DNA of 5,064 nucleotides, taken from the NCBI GenBank assembly GCA_023252065.1, contig JAHEXO010000220.1:1-5064 (forward strand), in the 5' to 3' direction. The notes beneath the pieces are model-generated. The model was not told the origin of the DNA. It searched no databases and saw only the letters and a program-made list of their open reading frames with translations. This stretch comes from Nocardioides sp. Lineage in GTDB: Bacteria; Actinomycetota; Actinomycetes; Propionibacteriales; Nocardioidaceae. Below, in pieces: positions 1 to 5,064 of this stretch. Numbering within the stretch: position 1 is the stretch's first letter; each line of letters opens with the position of its first letter. The position numbers and the translations under genes were made by a program.

Positions 1-775
1 GGTGCCCGACGACATCGTGTCGATGGACCTCGACGGCGAGATCAAGACCGTGAGCACGGCGACCGACACCTACTCCGCGCGGGCGGTGATCCTCGCCACG
101 GGTTCCGCCTACCGCAAGCTCGGTCTGCCGGGCGAGGCCGAGCTCTCCGGCCGCGGGGTCTCGTGGTGTGCGACGTGTGACGGCTTCTTCTTCCGCGACC
201 AGCACATCGCCGTCGTCGGCGGGGGTGACTCCGCGGTCGAGGAGGCGACGTTCCTGACCCGGTTCGGCAGCAAGGTGACGATGATCCACCGCCGCGGCGA
301 GCTGCGGGCGTCCAAGATCATGCAGGAGCGGGCGTTCGCCGACCCCAAGCTCGAGATCATCTGGGACTCCGAGGTGGCCGCCATCCACGGCGACGACCGG
401 CTGCAGTCGATCACGCTGCGCAACACCCGCGACGGGAGTGAGAGCGAGCTCCCGGTGACCGGGCTGTTCATCGCGATCGGGCACGACCCCCGCTCCGAGC
501 TGCTGAAGGGGCAGGTCGAGCTCGACGACGAGGGCTACGTCCTGGTGTCCCACCCGTCCACCGCGACCAACCTGCCCGGTGTCTTCGCCTGTGGCGACCT
601 GGTCAACCACCACTACCGCCAGGCGGTCACCGCCGCCGGCACCGGATGTGCCGCCGCGCTCGACGCCGAGCGCTACGTAGCAGAGCTCGACCACGCCGCG
701 GTCAGCGAGGACGAGGCTCGGGCCGCTGTCATCGGCTCCGCGGCCAGCGACTCGGTCAAGAACGCCGGCCTCTGA
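1..775 (+). CDS. trxB: Thioredoxin reductase (NADPH, FAD), 5'-truncated by window edge
   Basis: Flavoenzyme that passes electrons from NADPH through FAD and a redox disulfide to oxidised thioredoxin in the cytoplasm. The first complete codon is at base 2 and 257 residues are visible. The active-site CATC is at visible residues 56-59 (DNA 167-178). An NADPH-binding Rossmann motif VVGGGDSA spans about 71-78, and the HRR...RAS segment at 96-104 is typical of 2'-phosphate recognition. The C-terminal FAD motif ACGDL is at 196-200, followed by the conserved [13 protein letters not shown]. In E. coli TrxB the CxxC lies at 135-138, so roughly 80 N-terminal residues, including the first GxGxxG FAD motif, lie upstream. 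The GTG at base 2 is therefore an internal codon, not the real start. After AERY the protein carries a tail of about 30 residues that is acidic and Ala-rich, longer than in E. coli. It is followed by trxA on the same strand. The identification is firm. Confidence 0.97.
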   Translation, partial: VPDDIVSMDLDGEIKTVSTATDTYSARAVILATGSAYRKLGLPGEAELSGRGVSWCATCDGFFFRDQHIAVVGGGDSAVEEATFLTRFGSKVTMIHRRGELRASKIMQERAFADPKLEIIWDSEVAAIHGDDRLQSITLRNTRDGSESELPVTGLFIAIGHDPRSELLKGQVELDDEGYVLVSHPSTATNLPGVFACGDLVNHHYRQAVTAAGTGCAAALDAERYVAELDHAAVSEDEARAAVIGSAASDSVKNAGL

Positions 776-793
776 GCGCGCGGCGCTGACGGG

Positions 794-819
794 GGAACAA
801 CCGTCGGCGACATGATGTT
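794..819 (+). promoter_or_regulatory. Putative SigR/SigH-type (disulfide-stress ECF sigma) promoter for trxA
   Basis: GGAAC at 794-798 (within a run of G) is followed by exactly 18 bases and then GTT at 817-819. This matches the GGAA(T/C)-N18/19-GTT pattern known for Streptomyces SigR and mycobacterial SigH, sigma factors that control thioredoxin genes. It lies in the trxB-trxA gap. Transcription from it would begin near 825-830 and leave a leader of about 50-55 nt before the trxA start at 881. The match is seen directly; its use as a promoter is inferred. Confidence 0.6.
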
Positions 820-867
820 CACTGAGGTGACCATCCGCCGTCGTGCGGGTGTGGACGCCGATCAACC

Positions 868-874
868 GGAAGGA
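868..874 (+). promoter_or_regulatory. Ribosome binding site deciding the trxA start
   Basis: GGAAGGA ends 6 bases before the GTG at 881. It decides between this start and an in-frame ATG at 812 (23 codons upstream), which has no comparable Shine-Dalgarno and sits inside the putative SigR-type promoter. Confidence 0.8.
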
Positions 875-880
875 ACTCCC

Positions 881-1207
881 GTGTCAAACCTGGCAGCTGT
901 CACCGACGCCGACTTCGAGGCGACCGTGCTCAAGTCCGACAAGCCCGTCCTTGTCGACTTCTGGGCCGAGTGGTGTGGCCCGTGTCGCCAGGTCGACCCG
1001 ATCCTCAACGAGATCGCGGCCGAGCACGGCGACAAGATCACGTTCGTGAAGATGAACGTCGACGAGAACCCCGTCGTCCCCTCGTCCTACCGCGTCAACG
1101 GCATCCCGACCCTCAACGTCTACCAGGGTGGCGAGGTCGTGAAGTCGATCGTCGGCGCCCGCCCCAAGGCTGCGCTGCTCAAGGAGCTGCAGGACTTCAT
1201 CGGCTGA
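881..1207 (+). CDS. trxA: Thioredoxin
   Basis: Small cytoplasmic disulfide reductase that receives electrons from TrxB and reduces target proteins such as ribonucleotide reductase or peroxiredoxins. From GTG 881 it is 108 residues, the normal family length. It has the active site WCGPC at 31-35, the buried Asp26 in VDFWAEW, and the cis-proline of GIPT at Pro76, all at the E. coli numbering. The C-terminal helix ends KELQDFIG. The GTG is chosen because of the GGAAGGA Shine-Dalgarno and because the longer in-frame reading from 812 adds 23 residues foreign to the family. A small oddity is Asp at 39, immediately before the conserved Pro40, where Ala or Ser is usual. It follows trxB by 105 bp, with no clear terminator between them, so it may be read both from the trxB transcript and from its own SigR-like promoter. 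Its stop faces the GNAT gene stop 11 bp away. Confidence 0.97.
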   Translation: MSNLAAVTDADFEATVLKSDKPVLVDFWAEWCGPCRQVDPILNEIAAEHGDKITFVKMNVDENPVVPSSYRVNGIPTLNVYQGGEVVKSIVGARPKAALLKELQDFIG

Positions 1208-1218
1208 CGACGCCGTCC

Positions 1219-1869
1219 TCAGCCTCCGCGGGCCGTCGTCCGTGGGTGGTCGGCCCGCGTCTTGGGCGCCGGCCTGACCGCCCCGAGCAGACGCTCGAGC
1301 GCCGCCTCCACCTCCTCGCGCCACGACACCGCGCTGCGCAGGTCCATCCTCATCCGGGGAGTGACCGCGTGGGCGCGCTGGGTCTTGAACCCGACGCTCG
1401 CCAGGAACTCCACCGGTACGACGCACCGGCCGGCCCCGGTCAGCCCCGGGCCCCGGGTGTCGCCGAACGCCTCCACGGCGGCGACCCCGCCGCGCTCGAT
1501 CAGGTCGCGGGCCATCCCCTGCACCAGCATCCGGCCGAGCCCACCCCCGCGGGCCTCGGGCTCGACGTACACCGCGGAGAGCAGGACCGCGTCGTTGGAC
1601 ACCGGGGACGTCGGGAAGGCGCCGGCGCCGGGGTAGTAGGCGGGCGGCGCGTAGAGCGCGTAGCCCACGGGACGGTCGTCGACCAGCACCACCCGTCCGC
1701 AGGATCCCCAGTCGCGCAGGACGGAGGAGACCCAGGCCTCCTTCTCCGCCGCCGGGTCCTCGACCCGCTCGCGCCGCACGGGGTCGAGCTCCCAGAAGAC
1801 GCAGGAGCGGCACGGCCCCTCGAGGGCGGCGAGGTGGTCGAGCGTCATCCGGACGACCTTGCGTGCCAT
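1219..1869 (-). CDS. GNAT-family N-acetyltransferase
   Basis: Probable acetyl-CoA-dependent acetyltransferase of 216 residues; the substrate is unknown. A GNAT core is visible: strand VVLVDDRPVGYALY at about 60-73, then the acetyl-CoA pyrophosphate-binding motif A, VYVEPEARGGGLGRML at about 100-114, with R107-x-x-G110-x-G112 matching (R/Q)xxGx(G/A), then its helix, and FLASVGF at 155-161 typical of the late GNAT strand/helix. The N-terminus has a CRSCVFWE segment with Cys20-x-x-Cys23; further cysteines are at 57 and 149. The C-terminus is an amphipathic helix (SWREEVEAALERLL, 182-195) followed by a basic, probably disordered tail. I chose ATG 1869 because AGGAGGT lies 6 bases upstream; an in-frame ATG at 1905 adds 12 residues and lacks such a site. 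The gene is convergent with trxA and divergent from alaA. M. tuberculosis has a conserved gene of unknown role (Rv3916c) in a comparable place and orientation by parB; orthology is a guess. Family assignment is sure, role is not. Confidence 0.88.
   Translation of the reverse strand: MARKVVRMTLDHLAALEGPCRSCVFWELDPVRRERVEDPAAEKEAWVSSVLRDWGSCGRVVLVDDRPVGYALYAPPAYYPGAGAFPTSPVSNDAVLLSAVYVEPEARGGGLGRMLVQGMARDLIERGGVAAVEAFGDTRGPGLTGAGRCVVPVEFLASVGFKTQRAHAVTPRMRMDLRSAVSWREEVEAALERLLGAVRPAPKTRADHPRTTARGG
1227..1259. terminator. GC-rich stem-loop at the trxA/GNAT convergence, possible terminator
   Basis: CGCGGGCCG at 1227-1235 is a perfect inverted repeat of CGGCCCGCG at 1251-1259, giving a 9-bp stem with a 15-nt loop. 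It starts 20 bases past the trxA stop and overlaps the last codons of the opposing GNAT gene. No T-run follows on the plus strand, so if it terminates trxA it would be the U-poor kind often proposed in actinobacteria. In such GC-rich coding sequence a chance stem is possible. Confidence 0.4.
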
Positions 1870-1875
1870 CTCCCG

Positions 1876-1882
1876 ACCTCCT
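1876..1882 (-). promoter_or_regulatory. Strong Shine-Dalgarno of the GNAT gene
   Basis: AGGAGGT on the minus strand, 6 bases before ATG 1869. It is a near-perfect anti-16S complement and decides the start in favour of 1869 over the ATG at 1905. Confidence 0.85.
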
Positions 1883-1903
1883 GACGCACCTGCTCCGGAC
1901 ACC

Positions 1904-1909
1904 ATCGTA
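1904..1909 (-). promoter_or_regulatory. Possible -10 box for the GNAT gene
   Basis: TACGAT on the minus strand fits the actinobacterial housekeeping -10 pattern TAnnnT. It would place transcription start near 1897, giving a leader of about 28 nt before ATG 1869. No convincing -35 is seen 16-19 bases upstream (the sequence there is CCTCTC-like), so this is weak. The 68-bp divergent spacer must also hold whatever promoter drives alaA, for which I see no clear motif. Confidence 0.3.
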
Positions 1910-1926
1910 GGCCTGCTCGGCCTCCT

Positions 1927-1933
1927 GAGAGGA
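1927..1933 (+). promoter_or_regulatory. Ribosome binding site of alaA
   Basis: GAGAGGA lies before two tandem in-frame GTG codons, at 1938 (4-base spacing) and 1941 (7-base spacing). The spacing slightly favours 1941; an in-frame stop at 1926-1928 rules out any earlier start. Confidence 0.6.
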
Positions 1934-1937
1934 TGAC

Positions 1938-3170
1938 GTGGTGCGTCCGATCCGGCAGAGCCAGAAGCTCCAGCACGTCCGCTACGACGTGCGCGGGCCG
2001 ATCCTGGTCGAGGCGCAGCGCCTGGAGGCCGAGGGACACCGGATCCTGAAGCTCAACATCGGCAACCCCGCGCCGTTCGGGTTCGAGGCACCCGAGGCGA
2101 TCGTGGCCGACATGGTCCACCACCTGCCCGAGGCCAAGGGCTACAGCGACAGCCAGGGGATCTACCCGGCCCGCACCGCGGTGGCCCACTACTACCAGGA
2201 GCGCGGCCTGCGCGACGTCTCCGTCGACGACGTCTTCATCGGCAACGGCGTCTCCGAGCTGATCTCGATGGTGCTCCAGGCCTTCGTGGACGACGGCAAC
2301 GAGATCCTGGTGCCGGCGCCCGACTACCCGCTGTGGACCGGTGCCGTCACCCTGTCCGGCGGCACCCCGGTGCACTACCGCTGCGACGAGATCAACGGCT
2401 GGGACCCCGACCTGGCCGACGTCGAGTCCAAGATCACCGACCACACCCACGCTCTCGTCATCATCAACCCCAACAACCCCACCGGTGCGGTCTACAGCGA
2501 GGCCACGGTGCGCGGGCTGGTCGACATCGCCCGGCGGCACGACCTCGTGGTGATGGCCGACGAGATCTACGAGAAGATCCTCTACGACGAGGCGGTGCAC
2601 CACCACGCGGCGACGTACGCCGGCGACGACGTGCTGTGCCTGACCTTCAGCGGGCTCTCCAAGGCCTACCGCGTGTGCGGCTACCGCGCCGGCTGGGTCA
2701 TGATCTCCGGCCCCAGGCACCTCGCCACCGACTTCCTCGAGGGCCTCACCCTGGTCGCGAACATGCGGATGTGTGCCAACGTGCCCGCGCAGCACGCGAT
2801 CCAGACAGCCCTGGGCGGCTACCAGTCGATCGAGGAGCTGATCGTGCCCGGCGGCCGGTTCCACGACCAGAGCATGCTCGCCGACCGGCTGCTCAACGAG
2901 ATCCCCGGCGTGACGTCGGTGCGCCCACGGGGGGCCCTCTACTGCTTCCCGCGGCTCGACCCCGAGGTCTACCCGATCGACGACGACGAGGCCTTCGTGA
3001 TCGACCTCCTGCGCGCCAAGCGGATCCTGGTCACCCACGGCACGGGGTTCAACTGGTTCGAGCCCGACCACTTCCGCCTGGTCACGCTGCCCGAGGTCGC
3101 CGTCCTGGAGGAGGCGATCGGGCGGATCGCCGAGTTCCTCGCCACCCGGCGCGCAGAGGAGCCGGCGTGA
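1938..3170 (+). CDS. alaA: Glutamate-pyruvate (alanine) aminotransferase, AlaA type
   Basis: PLP-dependent fold-type I aminotransferase of 410 residues, expected to interconvert pyruvate and glutamate with alanine and 2-oxoglutarate in the cytoplasm. It resembles E. coli AlaA (405 residues) along its length, with shared blocks such as LKLNIGNPAPFGF at 38-50, IGNGVSEL at 101-108, LVPAPDYPLWT at 124-134 and ANVPAQHAIQTALGGYQSI at 280-298. Catalytic residues by family analogy are the Schiff-base Lys242 in SGLSKAYR, Asn180 in NPNNPTG (177-183), Asp208 and Tyr211 in ADEIY, phosphate-binding Arg250, and the carboxylate-binding Arg380 in DHFRLVTL. All are present. The start is GTG 1938 or GTG 1941; both give essentially the same protein. 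The mycobacterial relative of this family has been named AspC, so an aspartate aminotransferase label may be met, but the sequence is AlaA-like. Its TGA overlaps the GTG of the next gene (GTGA), indicating a two-gene operon with translational coupling. Confidence 0.94.
   Translation: MVRPIRQSQKLQHVRYDVRGPILVEAQRLEAEGHRILKLNIGNPAPFGFEAPEAIVADMVHHLPEAKGYSDSQGIYPARTAVAHYYQERGLRDVSVDDVFIGNGVSELISMVLQAFVDDGNEILVPAPDYPLWTGAVTLSGGTPVHYRCDEINGWDPDLADVESKITDHTHALVIINPNNPTGAVYSEATVRGLVDIARRHDLVVMADEIYEKILYDEAVHHHAATYAGDDVLCLTFSGLSKAYRVCGYRAGWVMISGPRHLATDFLEGLTLVANMRMCANVPAQHAIQTALGGYQSIEELIVPGGRFHDQSMLADRLLNEIPGVTSVRPRGALYCFPRLDPEVYPIDDDEAFVIDLLRAKRILVTHGTGFNWFEPDHFRLVTLPEVAVLEEAIGRIAEFLATRRAEEPA
3156..3161 (+). 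promoter_or_regulatory. Shine-Dalgarno of the acyltransferase inside the alaA 3' end
   Basis: GAGGAG lies 5 bases before GTG 3167, within the last codons of alaA. Together with the GTGA stop/start overlap it fixes the downstream start. Confidence 0.75.
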
Positions 3171-3946
3171 CCGAGCTGGTCTACTCCTCCATCATCCGGG
3201 CCTGCAAGGTGGGCTTCCGGGCGCTCGGCCAAGACATCGACGTCACCGGGGTCGAGCACCTCCCCCGGACCGGGCCTGCGCTGCTCGCGGTCAACCACGT
3301 CAGCTACGTCGACTTCATCTACGGCGGCGTGGCCCCCGAGCGGATCGGCCGCCGGGTGCGGTTCATGGCCAAGCGGGAGCTGTTCGACCACCGGGTGAGC
3401 GGACCGATCATGCGGGCCTGCCGGCACATCGAGGTGGACCGCGCCGACGGCGAGCGGTCGCTGGCCGTCGCCGAGCAGTTCCTCCGCGACGGCGAGCTGG
3501 TCGGGATCTTCCCCGAGGCCACGATCTCGCGCGCCATGGAGATCAAGGACCTCAAGACCGGGGCGGCCCGGATCGCCGCGCGCACGGGCGCACCGCTGAT
3601 CCCGATGGTGCTCTGGGGCACCCAGCGGCTGATGACCAAGGACCACCCCCGCGACTTCTCCCGTGGCACCGCCATCTCGATCCGGGTTGGTGCCCCGCTG
3701 GCCGTCACCGGCGCCGACCCGGTCGGCGAGACGGCCGCCCTCAAGGCCGCGCTCCAGGGGCTGCTAGACGACGCGATCACCTCCTACCCGCTTCCCGCGG
3801 AGGGTGCCTGGTGGGCCCCCGCCTCGTACCGCGGGACGGCGCCGACGCTGGCCGAGGCTGCCGACCTCGACGCCGCCGAGCGCCGGCAGCGTGCCGAGCG
3901 CAAGGCCGCCCAGGCCCGCCCCGTCGACTCGGCGAGCACCGAATGA
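3167..3946 (+). CDS. PlsC-family 1-acyl-sn-glycerol-3-phosphate acyltransferase
   Basis: Predicted acyltransferase of 259 residues of the LPLAT/PlsC family, which typically turns lysophosphatidic acid into phosphatidic acid at the membrane in phospholipid synthesis. The family blocks are in order: NHVSYVDF at 43-50 with the catalytic His44 and Asp49 (NHx4D), MAKRELF at 67-73, GIFPEATISRA at 113-122, and LIPMVLWG at 144-151. Block III reads FPEAT rather than the textbook FPEGT. The C-terminus (about 215-259) is a WW-containing segment followed by an Ala/Arg/Glu-rich, probably helical tail. No clear transmembrane helix is seen; an amphipathic N-terminal stretch (SSIIRACKVGFRAL) could touch the membrane. 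The start is GTG 3167, overlapping the alaA stop by 4 bases with GAGGAG upstream. The frame stays open far upstream through alaA, but that part is alaA read out of frame. The exact acceptor could be another lysophospholipid, so I give no symbol. Confidence 0.92.
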   Translation: MTELVYSSIIRACKVGFRALGQDIDVTGVEHLPRTGPALLAVNHVSYVDFIYGGVAPERIGRRVRFMAKRELFDHRVSGPIMRACRHIEVDRADGERSLAVAEQFLRDGELVGIFPEATISRAMEIKDLKTGAARIAARTGAPLIPMVLWGTQRLMTKDHPRDFSRGTAISIRVGAPLAVTGADPVGETAALKAALQGLLDDAITSYPLPAEGAWWAPASYRGTAPTLAEAADLDAAERRQRAERKAAQARPVDSASTE

Positions 3947-3961
3947 GCGGTCACTCACTCG

Positions 3962-3993
3962 GCGCGACGAGGCGTTCCGCTCGCCTCGAGCGC
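3962..3993 (+). terminator. Probable terminator of the alaA-plsC operon
   Basis: A 7-bp perfect stem CGAGGCG (3968-3974) / CGCCTCG (3982-3988) with a 7-nt loop is extended, after a small internal loop, by GCGC (3962-3965) / GCGC (3990-3993). A short T-run (TTT at 3997-3999) follows on the plus strand, 16 bases past the plsC stop. Because the stem is symmetric it might also stop transcripts arriving from parB on the other strand, where an A-run would be its mirror. Confidence 0.55.
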
Positions 3994-4015
3994 GTGTTTC
4001 CCCAGGTCAGCGGCG

Positions 4016-4071
4016 TGTATCGACGAGTCGTTGTATCGCTTGAGCGACTTGTTGCTTTGTCGACATGTCGA
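4016..4071. repeat. Cluster of three short dyads in the plsC-parB spacer
   Basis: TGTATCG occurs at 4016-4022 and again at 4032-4038, 16 bp apart. Each copy runs into a small dyad: CGAC-GA-GTCG (4021-4030) and CGCT-TG-AGCG (4037-4046). A third element is the perfect 12-bp palindrome TCGACATGTCGA at 4060-4071. The stretch is visibly more AT-rich than its surroundings and codes for nothing convincing. It could be a protein-binding cluster, RNA structure at the 3' ends of plsC or parB, or chance. I make no functional claim. Confidence 0.45.
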
Positions 4072-4106
4072 TGGGTTTCGTCACCTCGGCGCCGGCCGGG
4101 ACAACG

Positions 4107-5063
4107 TCAGATGGGGCGGTCGCTGCGGTTGCGCGGATCCATGATGTCGACGATGCGGCGCAGGTCGTCAAGCGAGGCGAACTCCACCGTGATCTTGCCC
4201 TTGCGCTGGCCGAGGTCGACCTTGACCCGGGTCTCGAGCCGGTCCGAGAGCCGCTCGGCGAGGTCGCTCAGGCCAGGTGCGACCGGCTTGCGGCGACGCA
4301 CTGCAGGCTCCTTGGCCTCCTGCTGGCCAACCGCGACGATCTCCTCGAGGCCCCGGACACTGATGCCCTCGGCGACGACCCTGCCGGCCAACCGGTCCTG
4401 CACCTCGGGGTCCTCGACGGCGAGCAGCGACCGCGCGTGCCCGGCCGAGAGCACTCCGGCCGCGACCCGGCGCTGTACCGCCGGCGACAGCTTGAGCAGC
4501 CGGATCGTGTTGCTGATCTGGGGCCGCGACCGGCCGATCCGCTCGGCGAGCTCCTCGTGGGTGCAGGAGAAGTCCTCGAGCAGCTGGCTGTAGGCGGCTG
4601 CCTCCTCCAGGGGGTTGAGCTGGGCGCGGTGGAGGTTCTCGAGGAGGGCGTCGCGCAGCATGTCGGCGTCGTCGGTCTGGCGCACGATCGCGGGGATCGT
4701 GGTCAGCCCGGCTTCCTGGGCGGCCCGCCACCGGCGCTCGCCCATCACCAGCTCGTAGGACTCCGGGCCGGTCTGACGCACCACCACCGGCTGGAGCAGC
4801 CCGATCTCCTTGATCGAGTGCACGAGCTCGCTCATGGCCTCTTCCTCGAAGACCTGGCGCGGCTGCACGTGGTTGGGAGCCACCTCCGTGATCGGCAGGT
4901 CGGCGAAGTAGGCACCGGCCGGCACCGGCATCGGTGCCGCGGCAGCCGGGTCGACGACAGGGGCGTCCCCCTCGGCGGCCTGGTCGTCGCTCGGCGGCGG
5001 GCCGGTCGGGATCAGCGAGCCGAGCCCGCGGCCGAGCCCGCGGCGGGGGCGGTCCTGGCTCAT
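4107..5063 (-). CDS. parB: Chromosome-partitioning protein ParB (Spo0J family)
   Basis: Centromere-binding CTPase clamp of 318 residues that loads at parS sites, spreads along DNA near oriC and works with the ATPase ParA to segregate chromosomes. Domains in order: a basic N-terminal peptide [13 protein letters not shown] (7-19), the ParA-contacting motif; an Ala/Pro linker (about 20-50); the ParB/Srx CTP-binding domain with NHVQPRQVF (64-72), QPVVVR (91-96) and the GERRWRA motif at 108-114; [19 protein letters not shown] (140-158); a helix-turn-helix for parS at about 168-192 ([25 protein letters not shown]); and a C-terminal dimerisation segment [19 protein letters not shown] (290-308). The ATG at 5061-5063 gives the usual actinobacterial N-terminus, so the gene is probably complete, though only one upstream base is visible. 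Its Shine-Dalgarno, promoter and the expected parA lie outside. It converges on plsC across a 160-bp spacer. The identification is firm. Confidence 0.97.
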   Translation of the reverse strand: MSQDRPRRGLGRGLGSLIPTGPPPSDDQAAEGDAPVVDPAAAAPMPVPAGAYFADLPITEVAPNHVQPRQVFEEEAMSELVHSIKEIGLLQPVVVRQTGPESYELVMGERRWRAAQEAGLTTIPAIVRQTDDADMLRDALLENLHRAQLNPLEEAAAYSQLLEDFSCTHEELAERIGRSRPQISNTIRLLKLSPAVQRRVAAGVLSAGHARSLLAVEDPEVQDRLAGRVVAEGISVRGLEEIVAVGQQEAKEPAVRRRKPVAPGLSDLAERLSDRLETRVKVDLGQRKGKITVEFASLDDLRRIVDIMDPRNRSDRPI

Positions 5064-5064
5064 C

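Noticed and set aside
775..787. Small hairpin AGCG-CGCGG-CGCT after trxB
   Set aside because: A four-base stem without a T-run is too weak to call a terminator in this GC-rich DNA.
812..880. In-frame ATG extension of trxA by 23 residues
   Set aside because: No Shine-Dalgarno, the residues are foreign to thioredoxins, and the ATG lies within the SigR-like promoter; GTG 881 has a good RBS and gives the family length.
884..1813. 309-residue minus-strand frame across trxA and the GNAT gene
   Set aside because: Arg/Gly-rich low-complexity translation in the wrong frame for both real genes.
1870..1905. Longer GNAT start at ATG 1905
   Set aside because: AGGAGGT sits 6 bases before ATG 1869, and the extra 12 residues add no family sequence; the upstream ATG also overlaps the possible -10 box.
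1845..3071. 408-residue open frame antisense to alaA
   Set aside because: It mirrors a firmly identified gene; composition is Val/Gly/Asp/His-rich in the way expected for the reverse strand of GC-biased codons, with no recognisable domain.
2333..3166. Apparent fusion extending the acyltransferase upstream by 278 residues
   Set aside because: This part is alaA in another frame, Arg/Pro-rich and domainless. The real start is the GTG overlapping the alaA stop.
3995..4010. TGTTTC resembling half of a parS site (TGTTTCACGTGAAACA)
   Set aside because: Only the left half matches; the right half is CCCAGGTCAG. No full parS site was seen in the window by eye.
4087..4099. Overlapping GC palindromes (CGGCGCCG, CCGGCCGG) just past the parB stop
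   Set aside because: Short self-complementary GC runs are expected by chance here, and no T-run follows on the minus strand; not enough to call a parB terminator.
3811..4593. Plus-strand open frame running across the plsC end and over parB
   Set aside because: It crosses two well-identified genes in wrong frames and is Arg/Ser-rich with no motif.

Overview
The window is a high-GC stretch of chromosome with strong C/G bias at third codon positions, GTG starts and actinobacterial-type proteins. It fits a high-GC Gram-positive, probably of the Nocardioides/Propionibacteriales type; the genus is inferred from general resemblance only. The set thioredoxin reductase, thioredoxin, then parB on the opposite strand is the classic actinobacterial neighbourhood near oriC, where parB-parA-rsmG-yidC-rnpA-rpmH-dnaA usually follow. 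The replication origin is therefore probably off the right-hand edge.

Layout, left to right. At 1-775 (+) is the 3' part of trxB (thioredoxin reductase), cut by the window edge. A 105-bp gap follows, holding a good match to a SigR/SigH-type (disulfide-stress sigma factor) promoter. At 881-1207 (+) is trxA (thioredoxin). At 1219-1869 (-) is a GNAT acetyltransferase whose stop lies 11 bp from the trxA stop, with a GC-rich stem-loop at the convergence. A 68-bp divergent spacer leads to 1938-3170 (+), an AlaA-type glutamate-pyruvate aminotransferase. Its stop overlaps the start of a PlsC-family acyltransferase at 3167-3946 (+). A 160-bp spacer between converging genes (3947-4106) holds a probable terminator and a run of short dyads. 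At 4107-5063 (-) is parB, whose ATG lies one base inside the window edge.

The genes form functional blocks. TrxB and TrxA make the NADPH-dependent disulfide-reduction couple. The aminotransferase and acyltransferase form a tightly coupled two-gene operon linking amino-acid and phospholipid metabolism only by position. ParB belongs to the chromosome segregation cassette to the right. All visible genes look intact apart from trxB at the left edge. I see no tRNA or rRNA gene, CRISPR array, insertion sequence or prophage gene. No clearly new system is present. The most useful observations are the SigR-like promoter inside the trx locus, the dyad cluster in the plsC-parB spacer, and the di-cysteine GNAT beside thioredoxin.
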